DNA of 64,000 nucleotides from Arenimonas fontis (GCF_008386465.1 NZ_VUOD01000002.1:124001-188000), one strand, 5' to 3'. Positions 46,255 through 55,454 are shown, counted from the stretch's first letter. Made by a program: numbers and translations. Notes: a model not told the origin generated them from the letters alone.

Positions 46255-47301
46255 ATGCCCACCCCCTCCGCGCCGCGATCGCTCTGCCTGCTGCGCCTGT
46301 CCGCGCTCGGCGATGCCGTACACGCCCTGGCCCTGGTGCGCGACCTGCAGACCGCCTGGCCCGGCCTGCCCATCACCTGGGTGATCGGCAAGGGCGAGGC
46401 CAAGCTGCTGGAAGGCCTGGACGGGGTCGAATTCGTCGTCTTCGACAAGAAGTCCGGCTGGGCCGGCCTGCGTGAGCTGCGCCGGCAGCTGGCCGGCCGC
46501 GAGTTCGACGTTCTGCTGAACATGCAGCTGGCCCTGCGCGCCGGCCTTGCCTCCACCGGCATCCGCGCCCGCCGCCGCATCGGTTTCGACAGGGCGCGCA
46601 GCAAGGAAGGCCATTCCCTGTTCATCAACGAGCGCATCCCGGCTGGCGGCTGGCATGTGCAGGACGCCTTCCGGCAGTTCCTGCAGCCGCTGGGAATCAC
46701 CCCGGGGCCCATCCGCTGGGACCTGCCGGTGCCGGCCGAGGCGCATGAGTGGGCGGCGCAGCACCTGCCCGGCGAACAACCCACCCTGCTGGTCTCGCCC
46801 TGCTCCAGCCACGCGCTGCGCAACTGGCGGCCGGAACGTTATGCCGCGGTGGCCGACCACGCCGCCGGCCGCGGCTGGCGGGTGGCGATCTGCGGCGGTC
46901 GCAGCGAGCTGGAAAGGAAAACCGCCGACGCCATCCTGGCGGCGATGCGCGCGCCGGCCCTGGACCTGGTCGGCAAGGACACGCTCAAGCAGCTGCTCGC
47001 CCTGCTCGGCCGGGCGACCCTGGTGCTGACGCCCGATTCCGGCCCGGCGCACATGGCCAATGCCATGGGCACGGCGGTGCTGGGCCTGCATGCCTGCACC
47101 GACGCCGAACGCTCCGGCCCCTATTCCGACCGCCGCTGGACGGTGAACCGCTACGCCGAGGCGGCCGAGCGCTTCATGCGCAGGCCGGCCAGTGCCCTGC
47201 CCTGGGGCAAGCGCATCGAGTTCCCGGGCGTGATGGACCTGGTGACGGTGGACGAGGTGATCGCCCGCTTCGAGTCCTTCCGGTCCGCGCGCGGGCTGTG
47301 A
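46255..47301 (+). CDS. glycosyltransferase family 9 (heptosyltransferase-like)
   Basis: ADP-heptose:LPS heptosyltransferase-like protein of 348 aa. RSLCLLRLSALGDAVHALALVRDLQ, WVIGKGEAKLL, LLNMQLALRAGLAS, SPCSSHALRNWRPERYAAVAD, and the donor-binding PDSGPAHMANAMGTAVLGLH are all GT9 signatures. It is probably a core-region LPS enzyme, consistent with the adjacent KdkA, but the acceptor (first versus second heptose) is not resolved. The start could be ATG at 46255 or GTG at 46246. Confidence 0.88.
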   Translation: MPTPSAPRSLCLLRLSALGDAVHALALVRDLQTAWPGLPITWVIGKGEAKLLEGLDGVEFVVFDKKSGWAGLRELRRQLAGREFDVLLNMQLALRAGLASTGIRARRRIGFDRARSKEGHSLFINERIPAGGWHVQDAFRQFLQPLGITPGPIRWDLPVPAEAHEWAAQHLPGEQPTLLVSPCSSHALRNWRPERYAAVADHAAGRGWRVAICGGRSELERKTADAILAAMRAPALDLVGKDTLKQLLALLGRATLVLTPDSGPAHMANAMGTAVLGLHACTDAERSGPYSDRRWTVNRYAEAAERFMRRPASALPWGKRIEFPGVMDLVTVDEVIARFESFRSARGL

Positions 47302-47361
47302 ACGCCGGGCCGGGCCGCGAGCCCCATCTCGGCAGCTTCGGACGGCAGCTTCGGCGACCGC

Positions 47362-47769
47362 TCAGGGCCCTTGGCCGGTCCGGTAGTCCTGGTAGCTCTT
47401 TTCCTCGACGTAGGCCGAGCCCAGGGCCAGGTTGATCTCCTTCTTGATCCTGGCACGCTCGTCGTTCTCGAAGTAGACCGAACGGGCCAGGCGGACGAAC
47501 TCCTGGTCGAAGGCCTGGGCCTTTTCCTTCAGGCGGATCTCGTCCTCGATCACCCACAGGCGCTCGTTGACCGCCTTCAGCTGCGCGCGCAGCGCCGAGA
47601 TGTCGGTGCGCGAGGCCGGATGCGCCGCCCAGGTCGCCTCGAGCGCCGCCAGTTCCTTGCGCACGTTGGCCAGCTTGGCCGGATCGGACATGCGTTCGGA
47701 CTTGATCTGCAGGATGGCGATCTTGTCCAGCAGTTCGCCAAAGGACACGGGGACCAGGATTTCGGACAT
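47362..47769 (-). CDS. DUF6165-type protein
   Basis: Uncharacterised 135-aa helical protein; the opening EILVPVSFGELLDKIAILQIKSERM and DQEFVRLARSVYFENDERARIKKEINLALGS match the DUF6165 family as I remember it. The C-terminus ends in EEKSYQDYRTG. No enzymatic motif is visible; long amphipathic helices suggest a coiled-coil or binding role. Relatives are often near LPS or glycosylation genes, as here beside a GT9 gene. Confidence 0.7.
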   Translation of the reverse strand: MSEILVPVSFGELLDKIAILQIKSERMSDPAKLANVRKELAALEATWAAHPASRTDISALRAQLKAVNERLWVIEDEIRLKEKAQAFDQEFVRLARSVYFENDERARIKKEINLALGSAYVEEKSYQDYRTGQGP

Positions 47770-47870
47770 GGCGGGGCTCCGGTAGATGGCGCGAAGTTTA
47801 CCCCTGCCGTTCCGCGCCGACCCGGCCGGCCCGGGTGCGCCACCAGGCGCAGGCAGGGAAGCCTCCGGGG

Positions 47871-47902
47871 AAAAAGGAAACGGGGCCCGAAGGCCCCGTT
47901 TC
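47871..47902 (-). terminator. intrinsic terminator after tRNA-Ser(CGA)
   Basis: An 11-bp stem (GAAACGGGGCC at 47877-47887 against GGCCCCGTTTC at 47892-47902) with a CGAA loop. On the minus strand it follows the tRNA by 8 bases and is followed by a T-rich TTTCC-TTTTT region, fitting an intrinsic terminator. Confidence 0.75.
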
Positions 47903-47910
47903 GCCGCATC

Positions 47911-48001
47911 TGGCGGAGAGGGAGGGATTCGAACCCTCGAGGCGCTATGAACGCCTGCCTGATTTCGAGTCAGGTACATTCAACCACTCTGCCACCTCTC
48001 C
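47911..48001 (-). tRNA. tRNA-Ser (anticodon CGA)
   Basis: A class II tRNA of 91 bases on the minus strand with CCA encoded. The acceptor arm GGAGAGG pairs with CCTCTCC. The anticodon loop CTCGAAA gives CGA (Ser, reading UCG). Variable arm and TTCGAATC T-loop are intact. It stands alone between DUF6165 and the caspase-like gene. Confidence 0.96.
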
Positions 48002-48072
48002 GGAGCCGACGCCGCCTTGGACGGGGGCGCCGGGCCGCGGATTATAGGCGCCCCGACAGACCACCGCCAGCC

Positions 48073-50070
48073 TCAGGGCCCGGTGGCGGCGGTGCGGCCG
48101 GCAGGCAGGAACAGGAAATCGCCGCTCTCGTGGCCGGCATAGCGGATCGGGGCGTACTCGGGCACCTGCGGCAGCGGCGAATCAATGGCGGCCAGGGCCA
48201 GGGCGGTGGACACTTCCTGGAACAAGCGCTGGCCCGGCATCAGCCGGTTGTTGTCCTGGAGCACGTTGAGGAAGGCCCGGGCGAAGTAGCTGTGCCGGCC
48301 GCTGCCGGCGTCGGGCACCGGCATCACGCCACCGGAGCTGAGCACGGTGCGTGAGCGGCCCTTGGCCACCGCCTTCACCCAGGCATCCCACTTGCCGCGA
48401 TCGGCCTCGGCCGGATCGAAGGTGGGCACCGAGGTTCGCGACAGCGTGCCGGAGTAACAGGAGTCGGCCACCACCAGCACATGCCTGGCGGGCATGGTGT
48501 CGAGGATGTCGCTGACGGCTGCATTGGAAATCCAGGTGTTGCTGGCATTGGCGGCACCGTCGCTGGGCACCCAGTAGCCCCGGCCTTCGCCATCTATCTC
48601 GCCGTGGCCGGCGTAGTAGACCAGCAGGTTGTCCTCGGGCCCGAGCTTTTTCCGCATGGCATCCAGCGCCGTCAGTATTTCCAGCCGGCTGCCGTTGAGC
48701 ACCAGCTCCACCTGGTAGCCGTAGCGCCTGCGCAGCAGGTCGGCCACCGCGCTGGCGTCGTTGGCGGCACTCTGCAGGGTCGGGAAAGCGGCATCGCGAT
48801 AGGCGTTGTTGCCGATCACCACCGCGTGGTAGCGGCCCAGCTTCACGCCGCGTGGCAGTTCGCCGGTCGCCGCGGGCGCCGCCACGGCCGCCGGTCCGGA
48901 GGCCTGCGGCAGCAGGTTGAACTGCAGCTCGGCGCGGTCGCCGGCGCTGTCCACCGCCACCACGCTGACCTGGGTGCCGCCGGCCGGCACCTCGATCTCG
49001 GCGCTGAAGCCGCCATTGGGCGTGAGTTCGACCTGGCGGCCGTTGACCTCGATCCGGCTCACCAGATGCGGTGCCGTGACCCGGCCGACCACCTTGCGCG
49101 TGCCGGGCCCGCCCGGATAGACGGCGGTGTTGCGGCCGCGGGCGGCGACGAAGACCGGATCGAGGATTTCCAGCATGGGTGAGGAATACAGGCCGCCGCC
49201 GGCACCACCGGCGCGCCGTTCCAGCGCCGCCAGCTGGGTGCGCTGGGCATTGAGCTGCTCCTCCTGGGCCAGTAACTGGTTCTCCAGCAGCCGGGTCAGG
49301 TCGTCGTCCTGGGCCTGGCGGGCCTCGGCCAGCCTGTTCCGGGTGTCCACCAGTTCGCGCTGGGCCTGCTGCAGCGCGGCGCGACGCTGGGCCAGCTCTC
49401 GCTGCAGCTGCTGGACCTGCTCGCGCAGGCGGGCGCTTTCCGCCTCGCCCTCGCGCACCTGCTGCTCCAGGCCGCTGATGCGCTCGTCGCGGGCGCGCAG
49501 CTCGACCTGCACCACCGAGGCGTACATCAGCGCGTCCTGGATGCCGGAGGCCTCGCGGTACAGGTTCAGGGCCATGGCCGGATCCTTTTGCACGCCCAGG
49601 CCCTGTTCATAGAGGTAGCCGAGGTTGATCTTGGCGCGGCCGTAGCCCTGATCGGCTGCCTTGCGGAACCACTGGAAAGCCATGCCGTAGTCGGGCTCCG
49701 TGCCCAGGCCCTTGGCATAGATCTCGCCGACGTTGTTCTGCGCCTCCGGATCTCCGGCCATGGCGCCCTCGAGCCAGACCTTGAGCGCGGTCTGGTAGTT
49801 GGCGCGGTCGTAGGCGACGTATTCGCCGCCGCGGATCTCGCAGTCCGCCTGGGTGGTACGGACGGGCCGGCGGGCGGTGAGGTAGGTGGCCTGCCGCCCC
49901 AGCTTGCGCAACTGGCCCGGCAGCAGGCAGTCGACGATCAGCAGATCCTCGGCGTTGCGCACCGCCGCCTGCGGCGCCCCCGCCGGCAAGCCGGCGGAAA
50001 CCGTCAGGCCGAAGACAGAAGCGACAACGAAGAGACGGGCGCGGACCGGACAGGTACTGGGCGAGGTCAT
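48073..50070 (-). CDS. exported caspase-like protein with Sel1 repeats and coiled coil
   Basis: Protein of 665 aa. Residues 1-35 form a signal peptide. Two Sel1-like repeats (AMAGDPEAQNNVGEIYAKGLG and AKINLGYLYEQGLGVQKD) cover about 105-170, followed by a coiled coil at about 195-285 rich in Gln, Glu and Arg, an Ig-like beta region near 315-390 (VGRVTAPHLVSRIEVNG), and a C-terminal peptidase C14/caspase domain (about 415-655). The dyad is His in YYAGHGE near 489 and Cys in DSCYSG near 537, so it is probably active. It would sit in the periplasm. Divergent from the autotransporter gene, 107 bases away. Substrate unknown. Confidence 0.85.
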   Translation of the reverse strand: MTSPSTCPVRARLFVVASVFGLTVSAGLPAGAPQAAVRNAEDLLIVDCLLPGQLRKLGRQATYLTARRPVRTTQADCEIRGGEYVAYDRANYQTALKVWLEGAMAGDPEAQNNVGEIYAKGLGTEPDYGMAFQWFRKAADQGYGRAKINLGYLYEQGLGVQKDPAMALNLYREASGIQDALMYASVVQVELRARDERISGLEQQVREGEAESARLREQVQQLQRELAQRRAALQQAQRELVDTRNRLAEARQAQDDDLTRLLENQLLAQEEQLNAQRTQLAALERRAGGAGGGLYSSPMLEILDPVFVAARGRNTAVYPGGPGTRKVVGRVTAPHLVSRIEVNGRQVELTPNGGFSAEIEVPAGGTQVSVVAVDSAGDRAELQFNLLPQASGPAAVAAPAATGELPRGVKLGRYHAVVIGNNAYRDAAFPTLQSAANDASAVADLLRRRYGYQVELVLNGSRLEILTALDAMRKKLGPEDNLLVYYAGHGEIDGEGRGYWVPSDGAANASNTWISNAAVSDILDTMPARHVLVVADSCYSGTLSRTSVPTFDPAEADRGKWDAWVKAVAKGRSRTVLSSGGVMPVPDAGSGRHSYFARAFLNVLQDNNRLMPGQRLFQEVSTALALAAIDSPLPQVPEYAPIRYAGHESGDFLFLPAGRTAATGP

Positions 50071-50177
50071 GGGCTTGGCTCCGTGGGGAACTCCGCGGCC
50101 CGCGCCGATGGCCTTGCAGCGGCGCGCCTGCCGCTATACTCGAGCGGCAGTTATAGCCGCATTCCAGGGGAAAAGCG

Positions 50178-53090
50178 ATGCAAGCTTGGTGCGACGCGGC
50201 AAGGCTCGAGACGACGATTCTTCCACTGCGGGCCGGCCTGCACGCGCTCGTGCTGGCGGCACTGGCACTGATCGGCCTGCTCTGGGGACAGGAGGCCAGG
50301 GCACAGGCGGCGCCTTGCACGCTCAACGCGGCGGTCACCAGCCAATTGGCACCGGCGGGCACCGTGGTCAACTTCAGTTTCCAGGTCCTCCCCGATCCCT
50401 GCGGCGGCGGCATCGTGACCGGCAGCATCGCCATCACTGCGGACACCACCGGCGGCGCGGTCCTCTCGGCGACGAGCTTCACCGCCAACAGCGGCGACAC
50501 CGTCAGCTTCACCCTCACCCTGGGCAACACGCCCGGAGGCAGCGGCACCATCACGGTCACCTGCACGCCGACCACACCCTGCGGCGCCGGCCTGAGCCTC
50601 ACCTTCGCCACCAACAACGAGCACGTGTTCACTGCCAATGGTCCGACCGCCGTCGTCGCCAACCAGATCACGCCATTCACGGTAGGCGCCAACTACCAGC
50701 TCAACGGTGCGCCGGCAACGCTGACCGTCAACTACACCAACGTCACCGACGGCGTGGACTACGGCGACATCGCTCCAGACGCCGCCGGCAACACCTCGAT
50801 CACGCAGCTGATCACCGGCGCTGGACCCGACACCATCGTCGCCAGCGTGAACTGCCCCACTGCCTTCTTCCTGGAGGGCTGCCCGCCGCCGGCGATCAAC
50901 TTCGCCGTCAACGTGGAGCCGGTCGAGGTCACCGCGGTGTCGGCACCGTCGGTTGCCACCACCGTCGGCGTTCCAGTCAACCTGGTGGCCCGTTACGGAA
51001 GCACCTCCATTCCGGCACCGGACGGCACGGTTCTGGCCTGGTCGGTCAGCGGCCAGCCGGCGGGTGGCGACGGCGCCGTCACCGGCGCCGCCATCGCCGG
51101 CGGCAATGGCCACAGCGCCGCCACGTTCACCGCCACCGTGCCCGGCACCTACACCGTGCTGGTGGACAGCGGCTGCGGCGTCTGCGTCACGCCGCAGCTG
51201 AGCTTCACGATCAGCGTCAACACCGTGCCAGGACTGTCCATCGTCAGCGGCGATGGCCAGAACGGGCCGATCGGCTTCGCCTTCGCCGCGCCGCTGGTGG
51301 TCTTTGCCGACAACAGCGGCGCCGCGGCGGTGGGCGTGCCGATCGCCTGGACCGTCTCCGGCGATGCCACCGTCGCCGGCACCAGTCCCACCGACGGCGC
51401 CGGCCAGGCCAGCGCCACGGTCACGGCCGGCTCGACGCCGGGTTCGGTCAGCGTCACCGCGACGCGCACGGACTCGGGTGACAGCGTCACCTTCAACCTG
51501 ACGGTGGATGGTCTGGGCAGCCTGGTCATCGTCTCCGGCAACGATCAGGCCCTGGTGCCGGGCGTCGCCTCGGCGCCGCTGGAGGTGGAACTGAAGGATG
51601 CAGGCGGCGCACCGGTCGCCGGCGCGACCATCAACTGGGCCGTCAGCGGCGGCACGCTCGCCAGCGCCACCAGCGTCACCGACGCCGCCGGCATCGCCAG
51701 CAACACCGTCACCGCCGACGACACCGGTGCGGTCGAAGTGGTCGCCAGCTCGCCACTGGCCACCGCGTCCGCGACCTTCACCCTGCAGGCCGGCCTCTCC
51801 GCCCTCATCGGTCTGGACGACCGCCAGCGCGAGATCGCCGAGGTCATCGACAACGCCTGCCCCGCCCTGGCCGCGCTGCCGGCGCCTACGCCCGAGCAGC
51901 AGGATCTGCTGGCCCGCTGCACGGAGCTGATCGACGCTTCGATCATCGACCCTGATGCCACGGTGACCGCCATCGACCAGCTGATGGCCGACGTCGCCCT
52001 GACCCAGGCCAACGCCGCCTTCTCGGCCCTGCAGTCGCAGTTCCAGAACCTGAAGACCCGCATCGCCGCCCTGCGCAGCGGCACCCAGGGCAGCAGTTTC
52101 GGCGGCCTGGCCCTGACCACGCCCAGCGGCACGCTGTCGCTGGGGCTGCTGGCCCAGGCCCTGGCCGGCGACGATGCCTCCGCCACCGAGGTGGGCGCCG
52201 ACTTCAGTCGCTGGGGCTTCTTCATGGCCGGCACCATCGGTCGCGGCGAGGCCGATCCGGGCCAGGTGGAGCCGGCCTACGACTACGACATCGAAGGCCT
52301 GACCATGGGCCTGGACTATCGCTACAGCGACAGCTGGATCATCGGCGGTTCGCTGGGCCATACCCGCCAGGACACCAAGCTGCCCGGCCAGGCCGGCAGC
52401 CTGGACACCACCGGCTGGACGATATCCGCCTACAGCACCTGGTACCGCGCCGACAGCTGGTATGTGGATGGCGTACTGACCTGGGGCCGCAACGACTACG
52501 AGTTGCTGCGCCGGATCCGCTACACCCTGCCCACGCCGGGCGGCGGCAGCACCAGCATCGACCAGGTGGCGGTCGCCGATGCCGACGGTGACCTGCTCTC
52601 GGCGGCCGCGACCTTCGGCCGCGACTTCAATCGTGGCGGCTGGGGCTTCGGTCCCTATGGCCGCCTGCTCTACACGCGGATCGGTTTCGACGCCATCAAC
52701 GAGCAGATGCTGCCCGGCGTGCCCGGCAGCGGCCTGGGGCTGCGCATAGAAAGCCGCGATCTCACTTCCCTGGCCAGCGTCCTGGGCGGCAAACTGACCT
52801 ACACCCACAGCGCAGCGTGGGGAGTACTGATGCCGCACCTGCAGCTGGAATGGGAGCACGAGTTCAAGGACGATCCGCAGGCGATCGAGGCGCGCTTCCT
52901 GCACGATCCGACCGGCAGCACCATGCTCATCCGTGGCGACGAGCTGGATACCGACTACCTGCGCATCGGCCTGGGCATGTCCATGGTGCTGACCAAGGGC
53001 CGCTCCGGCTTCTTTTACTACGAGCGGCTGATGGCCAAGGACGGCATGTCCCAGTACAACCTGGCCCTCGGCTTCCGGATGGAGTTCTGA
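50178..53090 (+). CDS. autotransporter with bacterial Ig-like repeats
   Basis: Large surface protein of 970 aa. A long signal peptide ends near residue 42 (EARAQA). The passenger holds several beta repeats; two near 350-540 have the invasin/Big_1 pattern (VGVPIAWTVSGDAT and VAGATINWAVSGGTL followed by TDAAGIAS). A helical linker near 545-640 (DDRQREIAEVIDNACPAL, then QQDLLARCTEL) leads to a C-terminal autotransporter barrel (about 645-970) ending in aromatic LGFRMEF. Adhesion is a plausible role. No stop or frameshift is seen. Neighbours suggest a common locus with the caspase-like protein (inference). Confidence 0.88.
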   Translation: MQAWCDAARLETTILPLRAGLHALVLAALALIGLLWGQEARAQAAPCTLNAAVTSQLAPAGTVVNFSFQVLPDPCGGGIVTGSIAITADTTGGAVLSATSFTANSGDTVSFTLTLGNTPGGSGTITVTCTPTTPCGAGLSLTFATNNEHVFTANGPTAVVANQITPFTVGANYQLNGAPATLTVNYTNVTDGVDYGDIAPDAAGNTSITQLITGAGPDTIVASVNCPTAFFLEGCPPPAINFAVNVEPVEVTAVSAPSVATTVGVPVNLVARYGSTSIPAPDGTVLAWSVSGQPAGGDGAVTGAAIAGGNGHSAATFTATVPGTYTVLVDSGCGVCVTPQLSFTISVNTVPGLSIVSGDGQNGPIGFAFAAPLVVFADNSGAAAVGVPIAWTVSGDATVAGTSPTDGAGQASATVTAGSTPGSVSVTATRTDSGDSVTFNLTVDGLGSLVIVSGNDQALVPGVASAPLEVELKDAGGAPVAGATINWAVSGGTLASATSVTDAAGIASNTVTADDTGAVEVVASSPLATASATFTLQAGLSALIGLDDRQREIAEVIDNACPALAALPAPTPEQQDLLARCTELIDASIIDPDATVTAIDQLMADVALTQANAAFSALQSQFQNLKTRIAALRSGTQGSSFGGLALTTPSGTLSLGLLAQALAGDDASATEVGADFSRWGFFMAGTIGRGEADPGQVEPAYDYDIEGLTMGLDYRYSDSWIIGGSLGHTRQDTKLPGQAGSLDTTGWTISAYSTWYRADSWYVDGVLTWGRNDYELLRRIRYTLPTPGGGSTSIDQVAVADADGDLLSAAATFGRDFNRGGWGFGPYGRLLYTRIGFDAINEQMLPGVPGSGLGLRIESRDLTSLASVLGGKLTYTHSAAWGVLMPHLQLEWEHEFKDDPQAIEARFLHDPTGSTMLIRGDELDTDYLRIGLGMSMVLTKGRSGFFYYERLMAKDGMSQYNLALGFRMEF

Positions 53091-53214
53091 ATCGGCTCGC
53101 CGGGGCCGCCATCGCTTCCCGCACGGCGGGCCCTGCTTGCGGGCCGGCGCGGTCGGCAAGCAAGATGTGGGCAGACCTGTCGCCCGGCAAGGGCCAGTAC
53201 GCCAGAGACCTTGC

Positions 53215-53916
53215 ATGATCGAGTTCGGCCACCTCAGCCACGTCGGCCTCCGTCGCGAGCTGAACGAGGATACCTACTACGGCGATGCCGAGCTGGGCCT
53301 CTGGCTGGTGGCCGACGGCATGGGTGGGCACGAATTCGGCGAGGTCGCCAGCGCCCTCGCCCGCGACACCGTCGTGCGCGAGGTGAAGGCTGGCCGCTCC
53401 CTGGCCGATGCCATCCGCAGGGCCGACGAGGACATCATCCGGCATAGCCGCCAGCGCGGCGAGAGCCTGCCCATGGGTACCACGGTGGTGGCATTGCGGG
53501 TGCAGGACAACCGCTTCGAACTGGCCTGGGTTGGTGACAGCCGCGCCTACCTGTGGGATGGCCAGTTGCGCCAGCTGTCCTCCGACCACAGCTACGTGCA
53601 GGAACTGATCGACCAGGGAGCGATCACCGCCGAGCAGGCGCGCGCGCATCCGCACCGCAACGTGGTCACGCAGGCCTTGGGCGTCACCGATCCGCAAAGC
53701 CTCAAGGTGGAGACCCTGTCGGGTGAACTGCGCCCGGGTCAACAGCTGCTGCTGTGCAGCGACGGCCTGACCGAGGAGGTTGACGACGCCGGCATCGCCG
53801 CCCTGCTCGGTCGCAACGACCTGTCGGCGCAGGAGTGCGTGGACCACCTGGTATCGGCGGCACTGGACGCAGGGGGGTCCGACAACGTCACCGTGGTGCT
53901 GCTGCGTCGCACCTGA
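53215..53916 (+). CDS. PP2C family protein phosphatase
   Basis: Cytoplasmic serine/threonine phosphatase of 233 aa. Metal motifs: RELNEDTYYGD, VADGMGGHEFGEVAS near 36-50, GTTVVAL, AWVGDSRAYLW, LLLCSDGLTEEVDD and GGSDNVTVVLL, all complete for activity. It ends 47 bases before the stop of a convergent Ser/Thr kinase gene; the two probably counteract each other. Proteins of this kind pair with Hanks-type kinases. Confidence 0.92.
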   Translation: MIEFGHLSHVGLRRELNEDTYYGDAELGLWLVADGMGGHEFGEVASALARDTVVREVKAGRSLADAIRRADEDIIRHSRQRGESLPMGTTVVALRVQDNRFELAWVGDSRAYLWDGQLRQLSSDHSYVQELIDQGAITAEQARAHPHRNVVTQALGVTDPQSLKVETLSGELRPGQQLLLCSDGLTEEVDDAGIAALLGRNDLSAQECVDHLVSAALDAGGSDNVTVVLLRRT

Positions 53917-53963
53917 GCGCAGCCCCGCCATGTGGCGCAGGCGGCGGACCAGCCCGTCGAAGC

Positions 53964-55454
53964 TCAACCCGCCGGCGGCGCTGCCGGCAGCTCCGGATTG
54001 CCGCCAGCCTCGCCGGCGGCGGCGGCATCCTGCAGCATCAGCAAGTACTCGTCCCGGCCGTCGACACCAAGACCGGCGCGGACGATGATGCCGCACTGGG
54101 TCCAGCGGCCGGCCGAACAGGCGCGATAGGCATAGCTGCGGTAGAACACCAGCAGGTTGGCGATGCCGGCACGGGCGCGAGCGTTGCCGGGATCCATGGC
54201 CAGTACCTGACGGTAGTAACCCAGGGCGCTGTCGTCCTCGGGCAGGGTCAGCTTGCGGCCCGGTTCGATATTGGTGCCGTAATCCAGCAACTGGTCGCCG
54301 GCATTGAGCAGGCGTTCGATCTCGGCGGCATCGGGGGCATCCACCGGCCGTGGCACCTGGAAATCTGGGGGCAGTGCTCCGGCTTCCATACCGGCCGCCG
54401 GCGGCTGCGCATCCTGCCGCGGAGCACCCTCGCCGGTAGGCCAGAATGTCCACGCCAGCAGGACCACGGCCAGCACGCCGGTGCCTCCCGCCGCCGACAG
54501 CAACCATGTCGGGCGTGTCGCCTCCTCGCCGTGGCGAACGCGGGTGCGCTGCTGGGTCGGGGCGGCGCCGCCGGATAGCCGCTGTCCTGCGCGCCGTTCC
54601 GTCCGCGACTGGACCGCACCCGGGGGCGCATCGGCCAGCGCGCGGTGCAGGGCTTCGACGAAGGCGGCGCCGCTGCTGAAACGCTGGTTGGCGTCCTTGG
54701 CCATCAGCCCGTCCAGCAGCGGCTGCAACCAGGCATGCTGCGGCGGCAGTTCCGGCACCGGATGGGTGACGTGCATCAAGGCCACCGTGAAGGGATCGGT
54801 GGACTGGTAAGGCGTCTGCCCGGTCAGCATCTCGTACAGCACCGTCCCCAGGCTGTAGAGGTCGGAACGGCCGTCCACCGCTTCGCCCCGGGCCTGTTCC
54901 GGACTCATGTAGTCGGGGGTGCCGATCGAGGCGCCGGCCACGGTGGCGCCGCCGCTGCCGTCTAGCGCCTTGGCGATGCCGAAATCGGCCAGCACCGCCC
55001 GCCCGTCGTTGCGGAACAGGATATTGGCCGGCTTCACATCCCGGTGCACGAAGCCCTTCTGGTGGGCGAAGTCCAGGCCGCCGGCGACGTCGGCGGCGAT
55101 GTCCAGGATCTCCGCCACGCTGAGCCCGCCTTCGGCGATGCGCTCCTTCAGCGTGCCGCCGGGGATGTACTCGGCGGCGAGGTAGTAGATGCCGGCGTGG
55201 CTGCCGATGTCGTAGATGGTGACCAGGTTGGGATGTTGCAGCTTCGCGGTGATCCGCCCCTCGCTGAGGAACCGCCCAGCAAACTCGGCATTGGCCGCCA
55301 GCGCCGGTGACATCACCTTCAGCGCCACTTCGCGATCGAGCGATTCCTGCACCGCCAGGAATACCGAGGCCATGCCGCCCTCGCCGATCGGGCGGACGAT
55401 GCGGTAGCCGGGAATGTCGATGTCTACCGAGCTGAGCAGGACGGTGGCGTTCAC
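53964..55454 (-). CDS. membrane Ser/Thr protein kinase (Hanks type)
   Basis: Protein of 496 aa with an N-terminal kinase domain (about 13-275): glycine loop GEGGMASVFLA, VAIK-type Lys in VALKVM, HRDVKPANILF near 133-143, DFGIAK near 155 and the APE-like PDYMSPEQARG. A single membrane helix near 325-347 (LLSAAGGTGVLAVVLLAW) separates it from a C-terminal helical repeat region (TPR-like ALGYYRQVLAMDPGNARARAGIANLL) on the other side of the membrane. Start is GTG. Full catalytic set. Convergent with the PP2C gene. Confidence 0.92.
   Translation of the reverse strand: MNATVLLSSVDIDIPGYRIVRPIGEGGMASVFLAVQESLDREVALKVMSPALAANAEFAGRFLSEGRITAKLQHPNLVTIYDIGSHAGIYYLAAEYIPGGTLKERIAEGGLSVAEILDIAADVAGGLDFAHQKGFVHRDVKPANILFRNDGRAVLADFGIAKALDGSGGATVAGASIGTPDYMSPEQARGEAVDGRSDLYSLGTVLYEMLTGQTPYQSTDPFTVALMHVTHPVPELPPQHAWLQPLLDGLMAKDANQRFSSGAAFVEALHRALADAPPGAVQSRTERRAGQRLSGGAAPTQQRTRVRHGEEATRPTWLLSAAGGTGVLAVVLLAWTFWPTGEGAPRQDAQPPAAGMEAGALPPDFQVPRPVDAPDAAEIERLLNAGDQLLDYGTNIEPGRKLTLPEDDSALGYYRQVLAMDPGNARARAGIANLLVFYRSYAYRACSAGRWTQCGIIVRAGLGVDGRDEYLLMLQDAAAAGEAGGNPELPAAPPAG

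Noticed and set aside
47330..47354. Duplicated 12-mer CGGCAGCTTCGG after the GT9 gene
   Set aside because: Two copies one base apart in a GC-rich gap; too short to be distinguished from chance or slippage.
50151..53216. 1021-aa open frame opposite the autotransporter
   Set aside because: Gly/Arg/Val-rich shadow of the Ala/Thr/Gly-rich passenger; no domains, and the autotransporter has clear ends and a signal peptide.
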